Shown here piece by piece: positions 1-7,379 of a stretch of DNA of 10,387 nt (its first letter is position 1; each line of letters opens with the position of its first letter). The notes beneath the pieces were generated by a model. It saw nothing but the letters and a program-made list of their open reading frames with translations. It was not told the DNA's origin and did not search any database. Both the position numbers and the translations under genes were made by a program. This DNA is from JANNSW01 sp031431235. GTDB taxonomy: Bacteria; Pseudomonadota; Alphaproteobacteria; Rhizobiales; Hyphomicrobiaceae. The stretch lies in the NCBI GenBank assembly GCA_031431235.1, contig JANPDA010000361.1:1-10387 (forward strand). Direction: 5' to 3'.

Positions 1-374
1 GCCAGTCCGGTTCGGAGGGAGGGGAGGGCGCGAGCCCTTTCCTACCCCTATCATGGACGGCGGGCGCCCAGACAAGTCAGTTGTTAGACAATGCCTTGCG
101 GCTCGTGATGTTGTTCAGATCACCCCGAACCTAGACGCACGACGCAATTGTTGGCCGTCTGGATGCCCGCCTTCGCGGGCATGACGTTTTCGGTTGTTGT
201 GAAGTAAGAACAAGAATCGTCCACCTCTGTCCCGTCGCGTCGCAATTCGCGCGTCGCCGCAAACGTCCCGCCAACTCGAAGCAGACGAGCGCGGCGTGCT
301 GCGGGTCGCACAGCCGCGCCCGCTCGCACCCGCCCCCCCTTGACCTGTCCCCGCCCCAGCCCCACACCTCCCCC
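1..374. other. gene-free region upstream of the vWA gene
   Basis: No reading frame here looks like a real protein on either strand; the open frames are GC-rich shadows. Near the left end a hairpin can form at 21-42: GGGGAGGGC, a GCGA loop, then GCCCTTTCC, with two G-U pairs. No run of T follows it, so it is not a convincing intrinsic terminator. A REP-type palindrome lies at 163-182 and has its own entry. The MoxR-type ATPase gene that often precedes CoxE-type vWA genes is not present here. I see no clear sigma-70 promoter. Confidence 0.5.
163..182. repeat. REP-type short palindrome
   Basis: The sequence is a perfect 8-bp inverted repeat, ATGCCCGC (163-170) and GCGGGCAT (175-182), around a CTTC loop. 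Read on the minus strand in one frame, its surroundings give the peptide MPAKAGIQ. That peptide is a familiar by-product of a dispersed extragenic palindrome found in many Alpha- and Betaproteobacterial genomes. The hairpin and peptide are seen directly; membership of the repeat family is from memory. Copy number elsewhere in this genome is unknown. Confidence 0.6.
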
Positions 375-575
375 ATGCTCGTCACCTTCTTCCATCAGCT
401 GAAATCCGCCAAGATCCCGGTCTCGCTGACCGAGTATCTGACGCTGATGCGGGCGTTGGAAGTCGGCCTTGCCGAGGGCCGCATCGAGCAGTTCTACCAC
501 CTCGCCCGCACGGCCCTCGTCAAGGACGAGCGCCACCTCGACCGCTTCGATCAGGTGTTCGGCCATGTCTTCTAG
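375..575 (+). pseudogene. N-terminal fragment of CoxE-type vWA protein, ended by an amber codon
   Basis: This 66-residue piece (MLVTFFHQLK to DQVFGHVF) matches the conserved start of CoxE-family vWA proteins, including the stretch ALVKDERHLDRFD. It stops at TAG (573-575). Reading continues in the same frame at once with GLELMADA, exactly the family continuation, where relatives usually have VFKGLE or similar. One base change (AAG to TAG) would therefore explain the break; no frameshift is needed. No Shine-Dalgarno sequence is visible before the ATG, where the leader is a C-rich run. The fragment alone holds no functional domain. It may be a true nonsense mutation, a sequencing error or, less likely, a suppressed amber codon. 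Confidence 0.7.
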
Positions 576-587
576 GGCCTCGAGCTG

Positions 588-1556
588 ATGGCGGATGCCG
601 CCGACGCCGAGGTCGCGATCCCCGAGGAATGGCTGCGGCTCGTCTCCCAACTCTATCTCTCCGACGAGGACAAGCGGAAGATCGAGACGTTGGGCGGCTG
701 GGAGAAAATCATGGAGGAGCTGCGGCAACGCCTCGCCGAGCAGAAAGGCCGCCACCAGGGCGGCTCCAAATGGATCGGCACCGGCGGCACCTCGCCCTAT
801 GGCGCCTATGGCTACAATCCCGCTGGCGTCAGGATCGGGCAGAAAGAGAACCGCAATTTCCGCGCGGTGAAAGTCTGGGACAAGCGCGAGTACCGCGACC
901 TGGCCGACGACGTGGCGCTCGGTGTGCGCAACATCAAGCTCGCGTTGCGCCGCCTGCGGCGCTTTGCCCGCGAGGGCGCGGCGGAGGAGCTCGACCTCGA
1001 CGGCACCGTCAAGGGCACCGCGCACCGGGGCTATCTCGACATCCAGATGCGGCCCGAGCGGAGAAACGCCGTCAAAGTACTCATGCTCCTCGACGTCGGC
1101 GGCTCGATGGACTGGCACGTGAAGGGAGCGGAGGAGCTGTTCTCGGCCGCGCGCTCCGAGTTCAAACGGCTCGACCATTTCTATTTTCACAATTGCCTCT
1201 ATGAGTTCGTCTGGAAGGACAACGCGCGGCGCTGGACCGAGCGCACGCCGACCTCGGACCTGCTGCACACCTTCCCCGCCGACACCAAGGTCATTTTTGT
1301 CGGCGATGCCAGCATGAGCCCCTACGAGGTGACGCAGGCGGGCGGCGCGGTCGAGCACATGAACGCCGAGCCGGGCGCGCTCTGGCTGCAGCGCGTGGCG
1401 GATAGCTACGAGCACTGCGTCTGGCTGAACCCGGTGCCGCGCGAGCACTGGGACTGGACCCACTCGATCGGCATGATCCGCCAATTGCTCGCCGGGCGGA
1501 TGTACCCGTTGACGCTGCGGGGGCTCGACGAGGCGATGAAGGAGCTGATGCGGTAG
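588..1556 (+). CDS. CoxE-type vWA domain protein, main part of a split gene
   Basis: This 322-residue frame is the rest of the gene that starts at 375; both lie in the same frame, and together they give about 393 codons, the usual family length. The middle holds the family stretch KWIGTGGTSPYGAYGYNP (residues 61-78). The vWA domain begins near residue 160 with the metal-site motif DVGGS (169-173), followed by EELFSAARSEFKRLDHFYFHN and a second acidic loop, FVGDASMSPYE (238-247). Relatives usually sit beside a MoxR-type AAA+ ATPase and are thought to help metal insertion or complex assembly, as CoxE does for CO dehydrogenase. No such partner is in the window. The ATG at 588, 12 bases after the stop, could allow reinitiation, but it has no good ribosome site and the product would lack the conserved N-terminus. 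The family is certain; whether the gene works is not. Confidence 0.8.
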   Translation: MADAADAEVAIPEEWLRLVSQLYLSDEDKRKIETLGGWEKIMEELRQRLAEQKGRHQGGSKWIGTGGTSPYGAYGYNPAGVRIGQKENRNFRAVKVWDKREYRDLADDVALGVRNIKLALRRLRRFAREGAAEELDLDGTVKGTAHRGYLDIQMRPERRNAVKVLMLLDVGGSMDWHVKGAEELFSAARSEFKRLDHFYFHNCLYEFVWKDNARRWTERTPTSDLLHTFPADTKVIFVGDASMSPYEVTQAGGAVEHMNAEPGALWLQRVADSYEHCVWLNPVPREHWDWTHSIGMIRQLLAGRMYPLTLRGLDEAMKELMR

Positions 1557-1653
1557 GGGCTGGAACTTGACGGGAGGCGCGTGGCGACCCTAGCTGGAGC
1601 CCACTTTGCCGCATCTGCGGACGAGCCGACACCAGCGCGACACCGATCACCCG

Positions 1654-2613
1654 ATGCCACAAGCCCTTCCGTTCGATCTCGCAGGCCGCACGGTATGGGT
1701 TGCGGGTCATCGCGGCATGGTCGGCGGCGCGATCGTGCGGCGACTGTCGACTGAGAATTGCCGCGTGCTCACGATTTCGCGCGAAAAGCTCGATCTGCTG
1801 CGCCAAGCCGGCGTCGAGGCCACCCTCGCCAAGGTGCGGCCCGACGTGGTCGTGCTTGCCGCGGCGCGCGTCGGTGGCATCCAGGCGAATCAGGACCTGC
1901 CCGCCCAGTTCCTCTATGAGAACCTCGTCATCGAGACCAATGTGATCGAGGCCGCGCGCCGGGCGGGCGTGCAGAAGCTCCTCTTCCTGGGCTCGTCGTG
2001 CATCTATCCGCGCAACGCGCCCCAGCCCATGCGCGAGGAAGCCTTGCTGACCGGCTCGCTCGAGCCGACCAACGAGTGGTATGCGCTCGCCAAGATCGCC
2101 GGCATCAAGCTGTGTGAGGCTTACCGGCGGCAATACGGCTGCGACTTCATCTCGATCATGCCGACCAACCTCTACGGACCCGGCGACAATTTTCATCCCG
2201 AGCACAGCCACGTCCCCGCCGGCCTGATCCAGCGGTTCCACGAGGCCAAGGTCGAAGGGCGCAGGTCGGTCGCCGTCTGGGGCAGCGGCACGCCCTTGCG
2301 CGACTTCCTGCACGTCGACGATCTGGCCGCCGCCGCCGTGTTCGTGCTGAAGAATTACAGCGACGCGACGCACCTGAATGTGGGCACCGGTCGCGAGATC
2401 AGCATTGCCGAGTTCGCCACGACGGTTGCCCGCGTTGTCGGCTACCTCGGCGCGATCGACTTCGACCGCTCCCGCGCCGACGGCATGCCGAGGAAAGGCC
2501 TCGATTGCTCGCGCCTCGCCGCGCTGGGGTGGCACGCACGGATCGGGCTCGAGGAGGGGCTCGCCGCGACGTACGAGTGGTTTCAGGCGAATGGGGCCGT
2601 CGTCCGCTGCTGA
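1654..2613 (+). CDS. fcl: GDP-L-fucose synthase (GDP-4-keto-6-deoxy-mannose 3,5-epimerase/4-reductase)
   Basis: The enzyme epimerises and reduces GDP-4-keto-6-deoxy-D-mannose to GDP-L-fucose with NADPH, supplying fucose for surface polysaccharide in the cytosol. The 319 residues form an extended short-chain dehydrogenase: nucleotide motif GHRGMVG (18-24), AAARVGGI (69-76), active-site SSCIYP (114-119), YxxxK (Tyr143, Lys147) and the family's conserved SHV histidine (His186). The C-terminal part includes RDFLHVDDL and the ending DGMPRKGLDCSRLAALGW, both typical of Fcl. Length is normal and no key residue is missing. The start is uncertain. ATG 1654 fits the family N-terminus but has no ribosome site, while TTG 1606 has GGAG at 1596-1599 and would add 16 unconserved residues. 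The usual partner, GDP-mannose 4,6-dehydratase (gmd), is not in the window. Confidence 0.93.
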   Translation: MPQALPFDLAGRTVWVAGHRGMVGGAIVRRLSTENCRVLTISREKLDLLRQAGVEATLAKVRPDVVVLAAARVGGIQANQDLPAQFLYENLVIETNVIEAARRAGVQKLLFLGSSCIYPRNAPQPMREEALLTGSLEPTNEWYALAKIAGIKLCEAYRRQYGCDFISIMPTNLYGPGDNFHPEHSHVPAGLIQRFHEAKVEGRRSVAVWGSGTPLRDFLHVDDLAAAAVFVLKNYSDATHLNVGTGREISIAEFATTVARVVGYLGAIDFDRSRADGMPRKGLDCSRLAALGWHARIGLEEGLAATYEWFQANGAVVRC

Positions 2614-2937
2614 GCAGCTCTGCATAGCCGCTCGTCGCGATGATCTGCTTCCCCGGTTTCCGACAAACCCTCCGACTCCTTTGGGCCATTCAACCTCGGC
2701 TGATTGATGCCGGGCGACGACCATTTCGCTGCTACCCGGCAATTTGCAGGGAATCTTGCGGGAATGGCAGACAGAACCCTCTCGAGCACGCCTCGGGGTA
2801 GTGCCTCGGGTCCGGCCAAGTGCAGGGATTGCGAGTGCCGATGTCCCTCCTCTGTCAGTAAGCCTCCGGTCGGGGCCGCCTTGCGCGAGCCTCGTCGATC
2901 GTCCCGACCCCTTCCGGAAGGCGCAAGGACCGCCAAG
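2614..2937. other. gene-free stretch between convergent genes
   Basis: This stretch separates the 3' ends of the fucose synthase gene (plus) and the hydrolase gene (minus). Open frames on both strands have no recognisable protein character. Two inverted repeats are visible: TGCCGGG (2708-2714) with CCCGGCA (2735-2741), and the pair at 2879-2928 listed separately. Neither is followed by a T tract in either direction, so transcription may end by Rho. GC looks lower by eye than in the flanking fucose synthase gene. Confidence 0.5.
2879..2928. repeat. inverted repeat just downstream of the hydrolase gene
   Basis: CCTTGCGC (2879-2886) pairs perfectly with GCGCAAGG (2921-2928). A 12-base perfect palindrome, CCTTCCGGAAGG (2910-2921), overlaps the right arm. 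It begins 9 bases beyond the minus-strand hydrolase stop codon, where a transcript end would be expected. No U-rich tail follows, so a role as RNA 3'-end stabiliser or Rho-linked stop is only a guess. Confidence 0.3.
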
Positions 2938-4632
2938 TCAGCGAGCTGGCAGGATTGGCAGCAGGATGTGGGAGGGATGACTCGGGCTATGATGAATCTC
3001 TTGCTCGGCTAGCTGGAAATCGACCGCGCGACCAAATCTCTCGCCCGTGTTGGGATTGCGGTCGTAGCGATCGAAGCAGCTCGAGGATACGGCAACACGC
3101 ACCCGGTGGCCGGCCTTCACCAGATAGCTGGTTCCAGCCAGGTCGATCGTGAGTGCGTAGACGCGCCCCGGTACGAGGGGAGAGGCCTGAAAGCGGTCGT
3201 CGCGATACGCGGCACGTATGATGCCATCCTGGATCTGATTGGCCGTCCCGTCCTCGAATACGTCGACGAGGGCGATCGTGAAATCCGTATCGAGGGCACT
3301 CGAGGCTGCGTAGAGCACGGCTTTGATCGGTCCCGTCAGCTCGACGTCGGCTGCCAGCGGCTCTGTAGTGTAAGTGATCACATCCGAGCGCTTGTCGATT
3401 TGCTGCCGGTCGCCGAGTTCGGTGCAGAGCGCCCAGCAATTGAGCCCAACGGTCTGGGCGACGGGGTCGGCCGGATCATATCGGTAGCAATCAGGGGACT
3501 CCGGTGCCTCCGGAGCCTCGGGTGTCAGCACGCCGCCGGATCGCAGGTAGAACGGCGTCGGCTGCATCTCTGGTGGCGGCCAAGTCGGGGAATGCCGCCA
3601 CTCGTTTGCGCCAATCGTGAAGTACTCGACCCTGCCACCCGCGCCGAAGCCGTTGTCATGCCCCATGAGGTAACGATCGAAGAAGGCCTGGTAGGTATCC
3701 CAGCGATGTACCCCTGTCGGAGGCAGCGGGACGCAGATCGCCCGATCCGTCTGCTCGGAGCTGCTTTCGTGGTCCCAAGGACCAACGAGCAGGTGCACCC
3801 TATCTGGATCGGGACGAAGGCGCTGCAGCGCCTCGAAATCCGCCAAGAGGCCAGACGTGTAATTGTCGTACCAGCCCGACCAGAAAAGCACCGGGATCAC
3901 GATTCTGTCCAACCGGTCGTTGACACCCCGCTTGGCCCACCAGTCAGGATCGTAGGCGTGCTCGACGAGCGTCTGAAAGTAACGCCCCCTCTGTCCCGCC
4001 GCATTGGCCATCTCGATGAGTGGCCGGTGCCAACTATCGATCCGGCTGAGATCGGCGTATTCGGGCGAGTCCATGGCGATCGCCCATGGACCGATCGTAT
4101 TCAACAGGAATGCGCCTTGGCGGAACCAGATCCGATGCCGGTCGCTCGCAATATCGCCTGGCGCAATGCACACCAGTGCGGGAGGCTGTTCCGTTGCCGC
4201 GGCCAAGGAGGTGAACCCATAGTAGGATTCTCCCCACATTCCGACCCTGCCGTTGCACCAGGGCTGGCGGCCCACCCAGTCGACAGTGTCGAAGCCGTCG
4301 TGGGCCTCGTGGACCATCGGATCGAAGTCGCCTTCGGATGAGAACTTGCCGCGCACGTCCTGCACGACGCAGGCATACCCTTTGCGCGCCCAGAAGCTGC
4401 CGATCTGGGCAAACATCATGGCTGGCGTGGCCCGCCCATAGGGCTGCCGGATCAGGATGGTAGCTGCGCGCTCGCAGCCGACAGGCATGTACAAATCCGA
4501 GCGAAGCACGCAGCCGTCACGCATCCTCGTCTCGAGCTCACCGACCCGTCGCGAGCCGCCAAACCGATCGGGCGTGCCCGAGGGAATCGTCACGAGCGCC
4601 TCGGCATGAGCGCCTGTCGGGTGGTAGCTCAT
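2938..4632 (-). CDS. CocE/NonD family hydrolase (X-Pro dipeptidyl-peptidase S15-like)
   Basis: The 564-residue protein is a serine alpha/beta hydrolase of the family that includes cocaine esterase, alpha-amino-acid ester hydrolases and glutaryl-7-ACA acylases; it cleaves an ester or amide bond of unknown substrate. The N-terminal half has MRDGCVLRSDLYMP (37-50), RQPYGR (62-67) and the nucleophile motif GESYYG (Ser136). Asp256 (SGWYDNY) and His288 (GPWDH) complete the triad at near-CocE spacing. A helical cap lies around 160-240. From about residue 335 comes the C-terminal jelly-roll domain (GANEW, PFYLR, LTGPIKAVLY, HRVRVAVSSSCF). Its length matches CocE. No signal peptide is seen, so it is probably cytosolic. 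ATG 4632 is chosen because AAGGGA lies 8 bases before it; an in-frame extension upstream lacks family character. GC looks lower than in the flanking genes. It is divergent from the oxygenase operon. Confidence 0.9.
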   Translation of the reverse strand: MSYHPTGAHAEALVTIPSGTPDRFGGSRRVGELETRMRDGCVLRSDLYMPVGCERAATILIRQPYGRATPAMMFAQIGSFWARKGYACVVQDVRGKFSSEGDFDPMVHEAHDGFDTVDWVGRQPWCNGRVGMWGESYYGFTSLAAATEQPPALVCIAPGDIASDRHRIWFRQGAFLLNTIGPWAIAMDSPEYADLSRIDSWHRPLIEMANAAGQRGRYFQTLVEHAYDPDWWAKRGVNDRLDRIVIPVLFWSGWYDNYTSGLLADFEALQRLRPDPDRVHLLVGPWDHESSSEQTDRAICVPLPPTGVHRWDTYQAFFDRYLMGHDNGFGAGGRVEYFTIGANEWRHSPTWPPPEMQPTPFYLRSGGVLTPEAPEAPESPDCYRYDPADPVAQTVGLNCWALCTELGDRQQIDKRSDVITYTTEPLAADVELTGPIKAVLYAASSALDTDFTIALVDVFEDGTANQIQDGIIRAAYRDDRFQASPLVPGRVYALTIDLAGTSYLVKAGHRVRVAVSSSCFDRYDRNPNTGERFGRAVDFQLAEQEIHHSPSHPSHILLPILPAR

Positions 4633-4640
4633 GGTGATTG

Positions 4641-4646
4641 TCCCTT
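4641..4646 (-). promoter_or_regulatory. ribosome binding site of the hydrolase gene
   Basis: On the minus strand AAGGGA ends 8 bases before the ATG at 4632. This site selects that start over the longer open frame reaching up to 4908, whose extra 92 residues resemble nothing in the family. Confidence 0.6.
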
Positions 4647-4942
4647 GCTCGAGAACGGTCTGCCCTGACGAAGCGTTGATGGCAGAGCCAACTGGTGATG
4701 GATAGGCCAACACCCGCCCCTCGCAACGAAGCTTTCGCTCCATCGTCGAGCCGCAGCCCGGGCAGCCGCCTCGAACGGCACCAGTGCGGCAAGGGATGGC
4801 AAGCGGTTGCGCAGTCGAGGCATCAGGAAAACACATATCTAATCGAGCAGACATCGCTTGCCGAGAGCGACACAATGGTCGAGCCTTGGCGCTGAGAGTG
4901 CCGAGCAATCACACCCGAGTGGACGGCTTGTGCCAGCGGGCG

Positions 4943-4953
4943 GGGAGGGAGGG
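4943..4953 (+). promoter_or_regulatory. ribosome binding site of the Rieske oxygenase gene
   Basis: The purine run GGGAGGGAGGG ends 7 bases before ATG 4961 and is the strongest Shine-Dalgarno site in the window. It rules out the in-frame starts further upstream and makes GTG 4958 too close. Confidence 0.7.
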
Positions 4954-4960
4954 CCTGGTG

Positions 4961-6148
4961 ATGGACGGAATCGCGACATTGTCGGCGATCGAAGGACGTG
5001 TGAAGGCTCTGTTGGGCGAGGAAGGCCTCGCCCAGGTCAACCGGCCGATCGAGGCGGCATCCGGCCTGCCGAACGCCGCCTACTGGTCGCGGGAATGGCA
5101 TGATCTCGAGCAGGAGCGCATCTTCCGACGCGCCTGGGTGTTCGCGGGCGCGACGGCTGAGATCCCCGAGCCCGGCGACGTGAAACCGCTCGAGATCGGC
5201 GGCGTGCCGATCATGCTCGTGCGCGGGCCAGACGGCGTCATCCGCGGTTTCCAGAACGTCTGCCGTCATCGGGGCATGCAGATCGTGACGGAGCCCTGCA
5301 AACGCGCGACGCTCACCTGCCCCTACCACGCCTGGAGCTATGGCCTCGACGGCAAGCTCAGGGCGCGGCCCCATTTCCTCGGCCCCGAGAAGGGCGACAC
5401 GTTCAAGGACGGTGGCGGCGACAAGCTCGATCTCGTGCCCGTCCGGGTCGGGGAGTTCCACGGCTGCCTGTTCGTCAACATCTCCGGCACCGCCGATCCG
5501 CTGGAGGTCTGGATGCAGCCCGTCATCGACGAGCTCGCCGGCTTCGACCTCTCCGCCATCCGCTGGGCCGGCAAGTTCGACTTCCAGGTGGAGGGCAACT
5601 GGAAGCTCGTCTACGAGAACTACATGGAGAACTACCACGTCTTCGCGCTCCACCCGCGGCTCCTGGACTTCGCACCCATGAACATTCGCGGGGCGGGCAA
5701 GTGGCTGGGCAACACCTATACGAACGGCTACCGCTTTCCGATGATGGAGGCCGGCCGCGGCGAGGGACTGCCGCACTATCCCGGCCTTTCGCCCGAGGAT
5801 GCCAGACGCGGCACCTGGTTCCTGACCATGCCGCACTTCGCCGTCGAGATCTTCCCCGACCAGCTCGCCGTGCTCGTCGCCTATCCGGAGTCGCCAGAGC
5901 GCTGCCGGGAGGAGCTGCACATCTTCCTGATCGGCGAGGAGGCTGCGACCGGCGAGCGCTACAGACGAGAGCGCGAGGAGGTCTTCAAGACCTGGAACGA
6001 CCTGAACCTCGAGGACATGTCGATCCTGAAGGGCATGCAGCAGGGCCGCAAATGCCCCGGCTATGATGGCGGGCGCCTGTCACCTCACTGGGAGCATTCG
6101 ACGCTCGGATATGCGAGCAAGATCATCGAGATGGTGATGGCGCCATGA
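4961..6148 (+). CDS. Rieske non-heme iron oxygenase, alpha subunit
   Basis: The 395-residue cytosolic enzyme should activate O2 and hydroxylate a small molecule using electrons from a separate reductase. The Rieske [2Fe-2S] domain has Cys101-x-His103 and Cys120-x2-His123 (CRHRG, CPYHAW). The catalytic domain has the mononuclear iron ligands His226 and His231 in ENYMENYHVFALHP, with Asp353 in LEDMS as the likely third. The residue that links the two centres is Glu223, not the Asp of naphthalene-type dioxygenases. Glu at this place is known from the carnitine oxygenase CntA and suggests a quaternary-ammonium or related substrate, but does not prove it. Size fits GbcA/CntA-like proteins, which need no beta subunit; none is encoded here, nor is a reductase. 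It heads a four-gene unit, and its TGA overlaps the next ATG (ATGA). Confidence 0.92.
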   Translation: MDGIATLSAIEGRVKALLGEEGLAQVNRPIEAASGLPNAAYWSREWHDLEQERIFRRAWVFAGATAEIPEPGDVKPLEIGGVPIMLVRGPDGVIRGFQNVCRHRGMQIVTEPCKRATLTCPYHAWSYGLDGKLRARPHFLGPEKGDTFKDGGGDKLDLVPVRVGEFHGCLFVNISGTADPLEVWMQPVIDELAGFDLSAIRWAGKFDFQVEGNWKLVYENYMENYHVFALHPRLLDFAPMNIRGAGKWLGNTYTNGYRFPMMEAGRGEGLPHYPGLSPEDARRGTWFLTMPHFAVEIFPDQLAVLVAYPESPERCREELHIFLIGEEAATGERYRREREEVFKTWNDLNLEDMSILKGMQQGRKCPGYDGGRLSPHWEHSTLGYASKIIEMVMAP

Positions 6149-7374
6149 GTGGAACATCGCCCGATCACATGGTCGTTGCCGACGACTGGAGCGACCTCGC
6201 GCGCGTCCGCCCGATGCCCGGGATCGACCACGACCGCTTGCGCGCCTATCGCAAGGGGCGCCTCAGGCAGGCGCTGAAGAAGCACGACGCCGCCATGTGC
6301 CTGCTCGTCAACCCGATCTCGCTGCGCTACGCCACCGAGTACCGCACCTACGGCCTCTACCAGGCGCACATCCCGACGACCTATGCGTTCGTGCCCCAAG
6401 ATGGCCCGGTCGTCATCCACGGCGTCTATGGCCCGCCGCCCGGCGCCGACAGAATCGCGCCCGGCCGCGCACTCAACTTCTTCGATGGGGCGGATACGCT
6501 TGCCGACGCGGCGCGGCTGCTGGCCGACGATGTGGTGCGCTTCCTGAAAGAGCTCGGCACCGACAATCGCCGCGTGGCGGTCGAATACGTGAACCCGAGC
6601 CTGACGCAGGCGTTGCTGCAGCGCGGCCTCGAGCCGATCGATGGCGTGCTCGTCTCGGAGGAGGCACGCATCATCAAGTCGGCCGACGAGATCGAATGCA
6701 TCAAATGGTCGTGTGCGGTCGCCGAGCTCGGCATCGCGAAATTGAAGGAAGCGCTGCGCCCAGGCGTCACCGAGCTGCAGCTCTGGGCGCTGATCAACTA
6801 CGCCAATCTCGCCAACAATGGCGACTGGCACGACGGGCGGATGCTGGCATCGGGTCCGCGCACCAATCCCTGGGTGCAGGAGGCGAGCCCCCGTGTCGTC
6901 GAGTCGGGCGACCTCGTCGGCTTCGACACCGACATGGTCGGCCCTTTCGGCTACTTCGCCGACATCTCGCGCACCTTTCATTGCGGGCCGGCAAAACCTT
7001 CGAAGCGTCAGAAGCAGCTCTATCGGCTGGCGCTCGACGAGATCGAGCACAACCTGAGGCTCGTGCGCCCCGGCATCTCATTCGTGGAATTCCAGAAGGC
7101 CGCCTGGCCTGTCCCCGAGGAGCTCCAGGCGCAAGCCTACCCTTGCGTGATCCACGGCGTCGGCATGTGCGACGAGTATCCGCGCGTGAACTACGTGTTC
7201 CGCGGCCAGACGCCCTATGACGGCAGGCTCGAGGCCGGCATGGTGATCTGCGTCGAGAGCTACATCGGCGCGGTCGGTGAGCATGACGGTGTCAAGCTCG
7301 AGCAGCAGGTGCTGGTGACGGGGGAGGGCTACGAGATGCTGTCGTCCTATCCGTGGGAGGAGCGGCTGTTGTAG
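6145..7374 (+). CDS. M24 family 'pita-bread' metalloenzyme, DddP-like
   Basis: The 409-residue protein belongs to the M24/creatinase fold: an N-terminal domain (about 1-175) and a C-terminal pita-bread domain. Metal ligands are all present: Asp261, Asp273, His337, Glu371 and Glu386, with Asp263 beside the first. Typical X-Pro peptidases have a second His a few residues after HGxG; here the run is HGVGMCDEYP, giving Asp343. From memory, DMSP lyase DddP of Ruegeria uses Asp295, Asp297, Asp307, Tyr366, His371, Asp377, Glu406 and Glu421. All have counterparts here (Tyr332 and Asp343 included), at spacing equal to within one residue. DddP splits dimethylsulfoniopropionate into DMS and acrylate. 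Many DddP-like relatives are untested, so peptidase, amidohydrolase or another C-S/C-N lyase remains possible. It is translated right after the Rieske gene through an ATGA overlap. Confidence 0.88.
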   Translation: MSGTSPDHMVVADDWSDLARVRPMPGIDHDRLRAYRKGRLRQALKKHDAAMCLLVNPISLRYATEYRTYGLYQAHIPTTYAFVPQDGPVVIHGVYGPPPGADRIAPGRALNFFDGADTLADAARLLADDVVRFLKELGTDNRRVAVEYVNPSLTQALLQRGLEPIDGVLVSEEARIIKSADEIECIKWSCAVAELGIAKLKEALRPGVTELQLWALINYANLANNGDWHDGRMLASGPRTNPWVQEASPRVVESGDLVGFDTDMVGPFGYFADISRTFHCGPAKPSKRQKQLYRLALDEIEHNLRLVRPGISFVEFQKAAWPVPEELQAQAYPCVIHGVGMCDEYPRVNYVFRGQTPYDGRLEAGMVICVESYIGAVGEHDGVKLEQQVLVTGEGYEMLSSYPWEERLL

Positions 7375-7379
7375 GTCAC

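Larger units (their letters stand above)
4633..4960. other. divergent intergenic region between hydrolase and oxygenase genes
   Basis: Both neighbouring genes start here and point outward, so their promoters should lie in this region. Weak candidates only: on the minus strand TTGCGA (4726-4721) and TATCCA (4704-4699), 16 bases apart; on the plus strand an AT-rich patch with TATCTA (4836-4841) but no well-spaced -35 box. A small inverted repeat, TCGCT/AGCGA (4854-4870), sits between that patch and the oxygenase gene and could be an operator half-site pair or leader hairpin. GCCCGGGC, a perfect palindrome, lies further upstream. No regulator gene is next to the region. Open frames across it look non-coding. 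Confidence 0.4.

Noticed and set aside
21..42. Hairpin with GCGA loop as an intrinsic terminator
   Set aside because: Two G-U pairs and no U-rich tail in either direction; the upstream gene it would end is outside the window.
1092..1106. DVGGS instead of DxSxS in the vWA metal site, as a possible inactive site
   Set aside because: As far as I recall, DVGGS is normal in this CoxE-type family, so it is not a sign of decay.
1291..2742. 483-residue open frame on the minus strand across the vWA and fucose synthase genes
   Set aside because: It spans two clear plus-strand genes and the gap between them, has no domain, and ends in low-complexity Arg/Pro/Ser sequence.
2704..3012. 102-residue plus-strand frame in the gap after the fucose synthase gene
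   Set aside because: It has no recognisable motif, runs into the hydrolase gene on the other strand, and lacks a ribosome site.
4799..4841. sigma-70 promoter from TTGCGC (4807) and TATCTA (4836)
   Set aside because: The boxes are 23 bases apart, well outside the usual 16-18, and both are weak matches.
4633..4908. N-terminal extension of the hydrolase on the minus strand
   Set aside because: No signal peptide or domain is visible, and ATG 4632 has a well-placed AAGGGA and gives the usual CocE length.
4784..4960. N-terminal extension of the Rieske oxygenase
   Set aside because: The 59 extra residues show no family similarity, and the strong ribosome site sits directly before ATG 4961.
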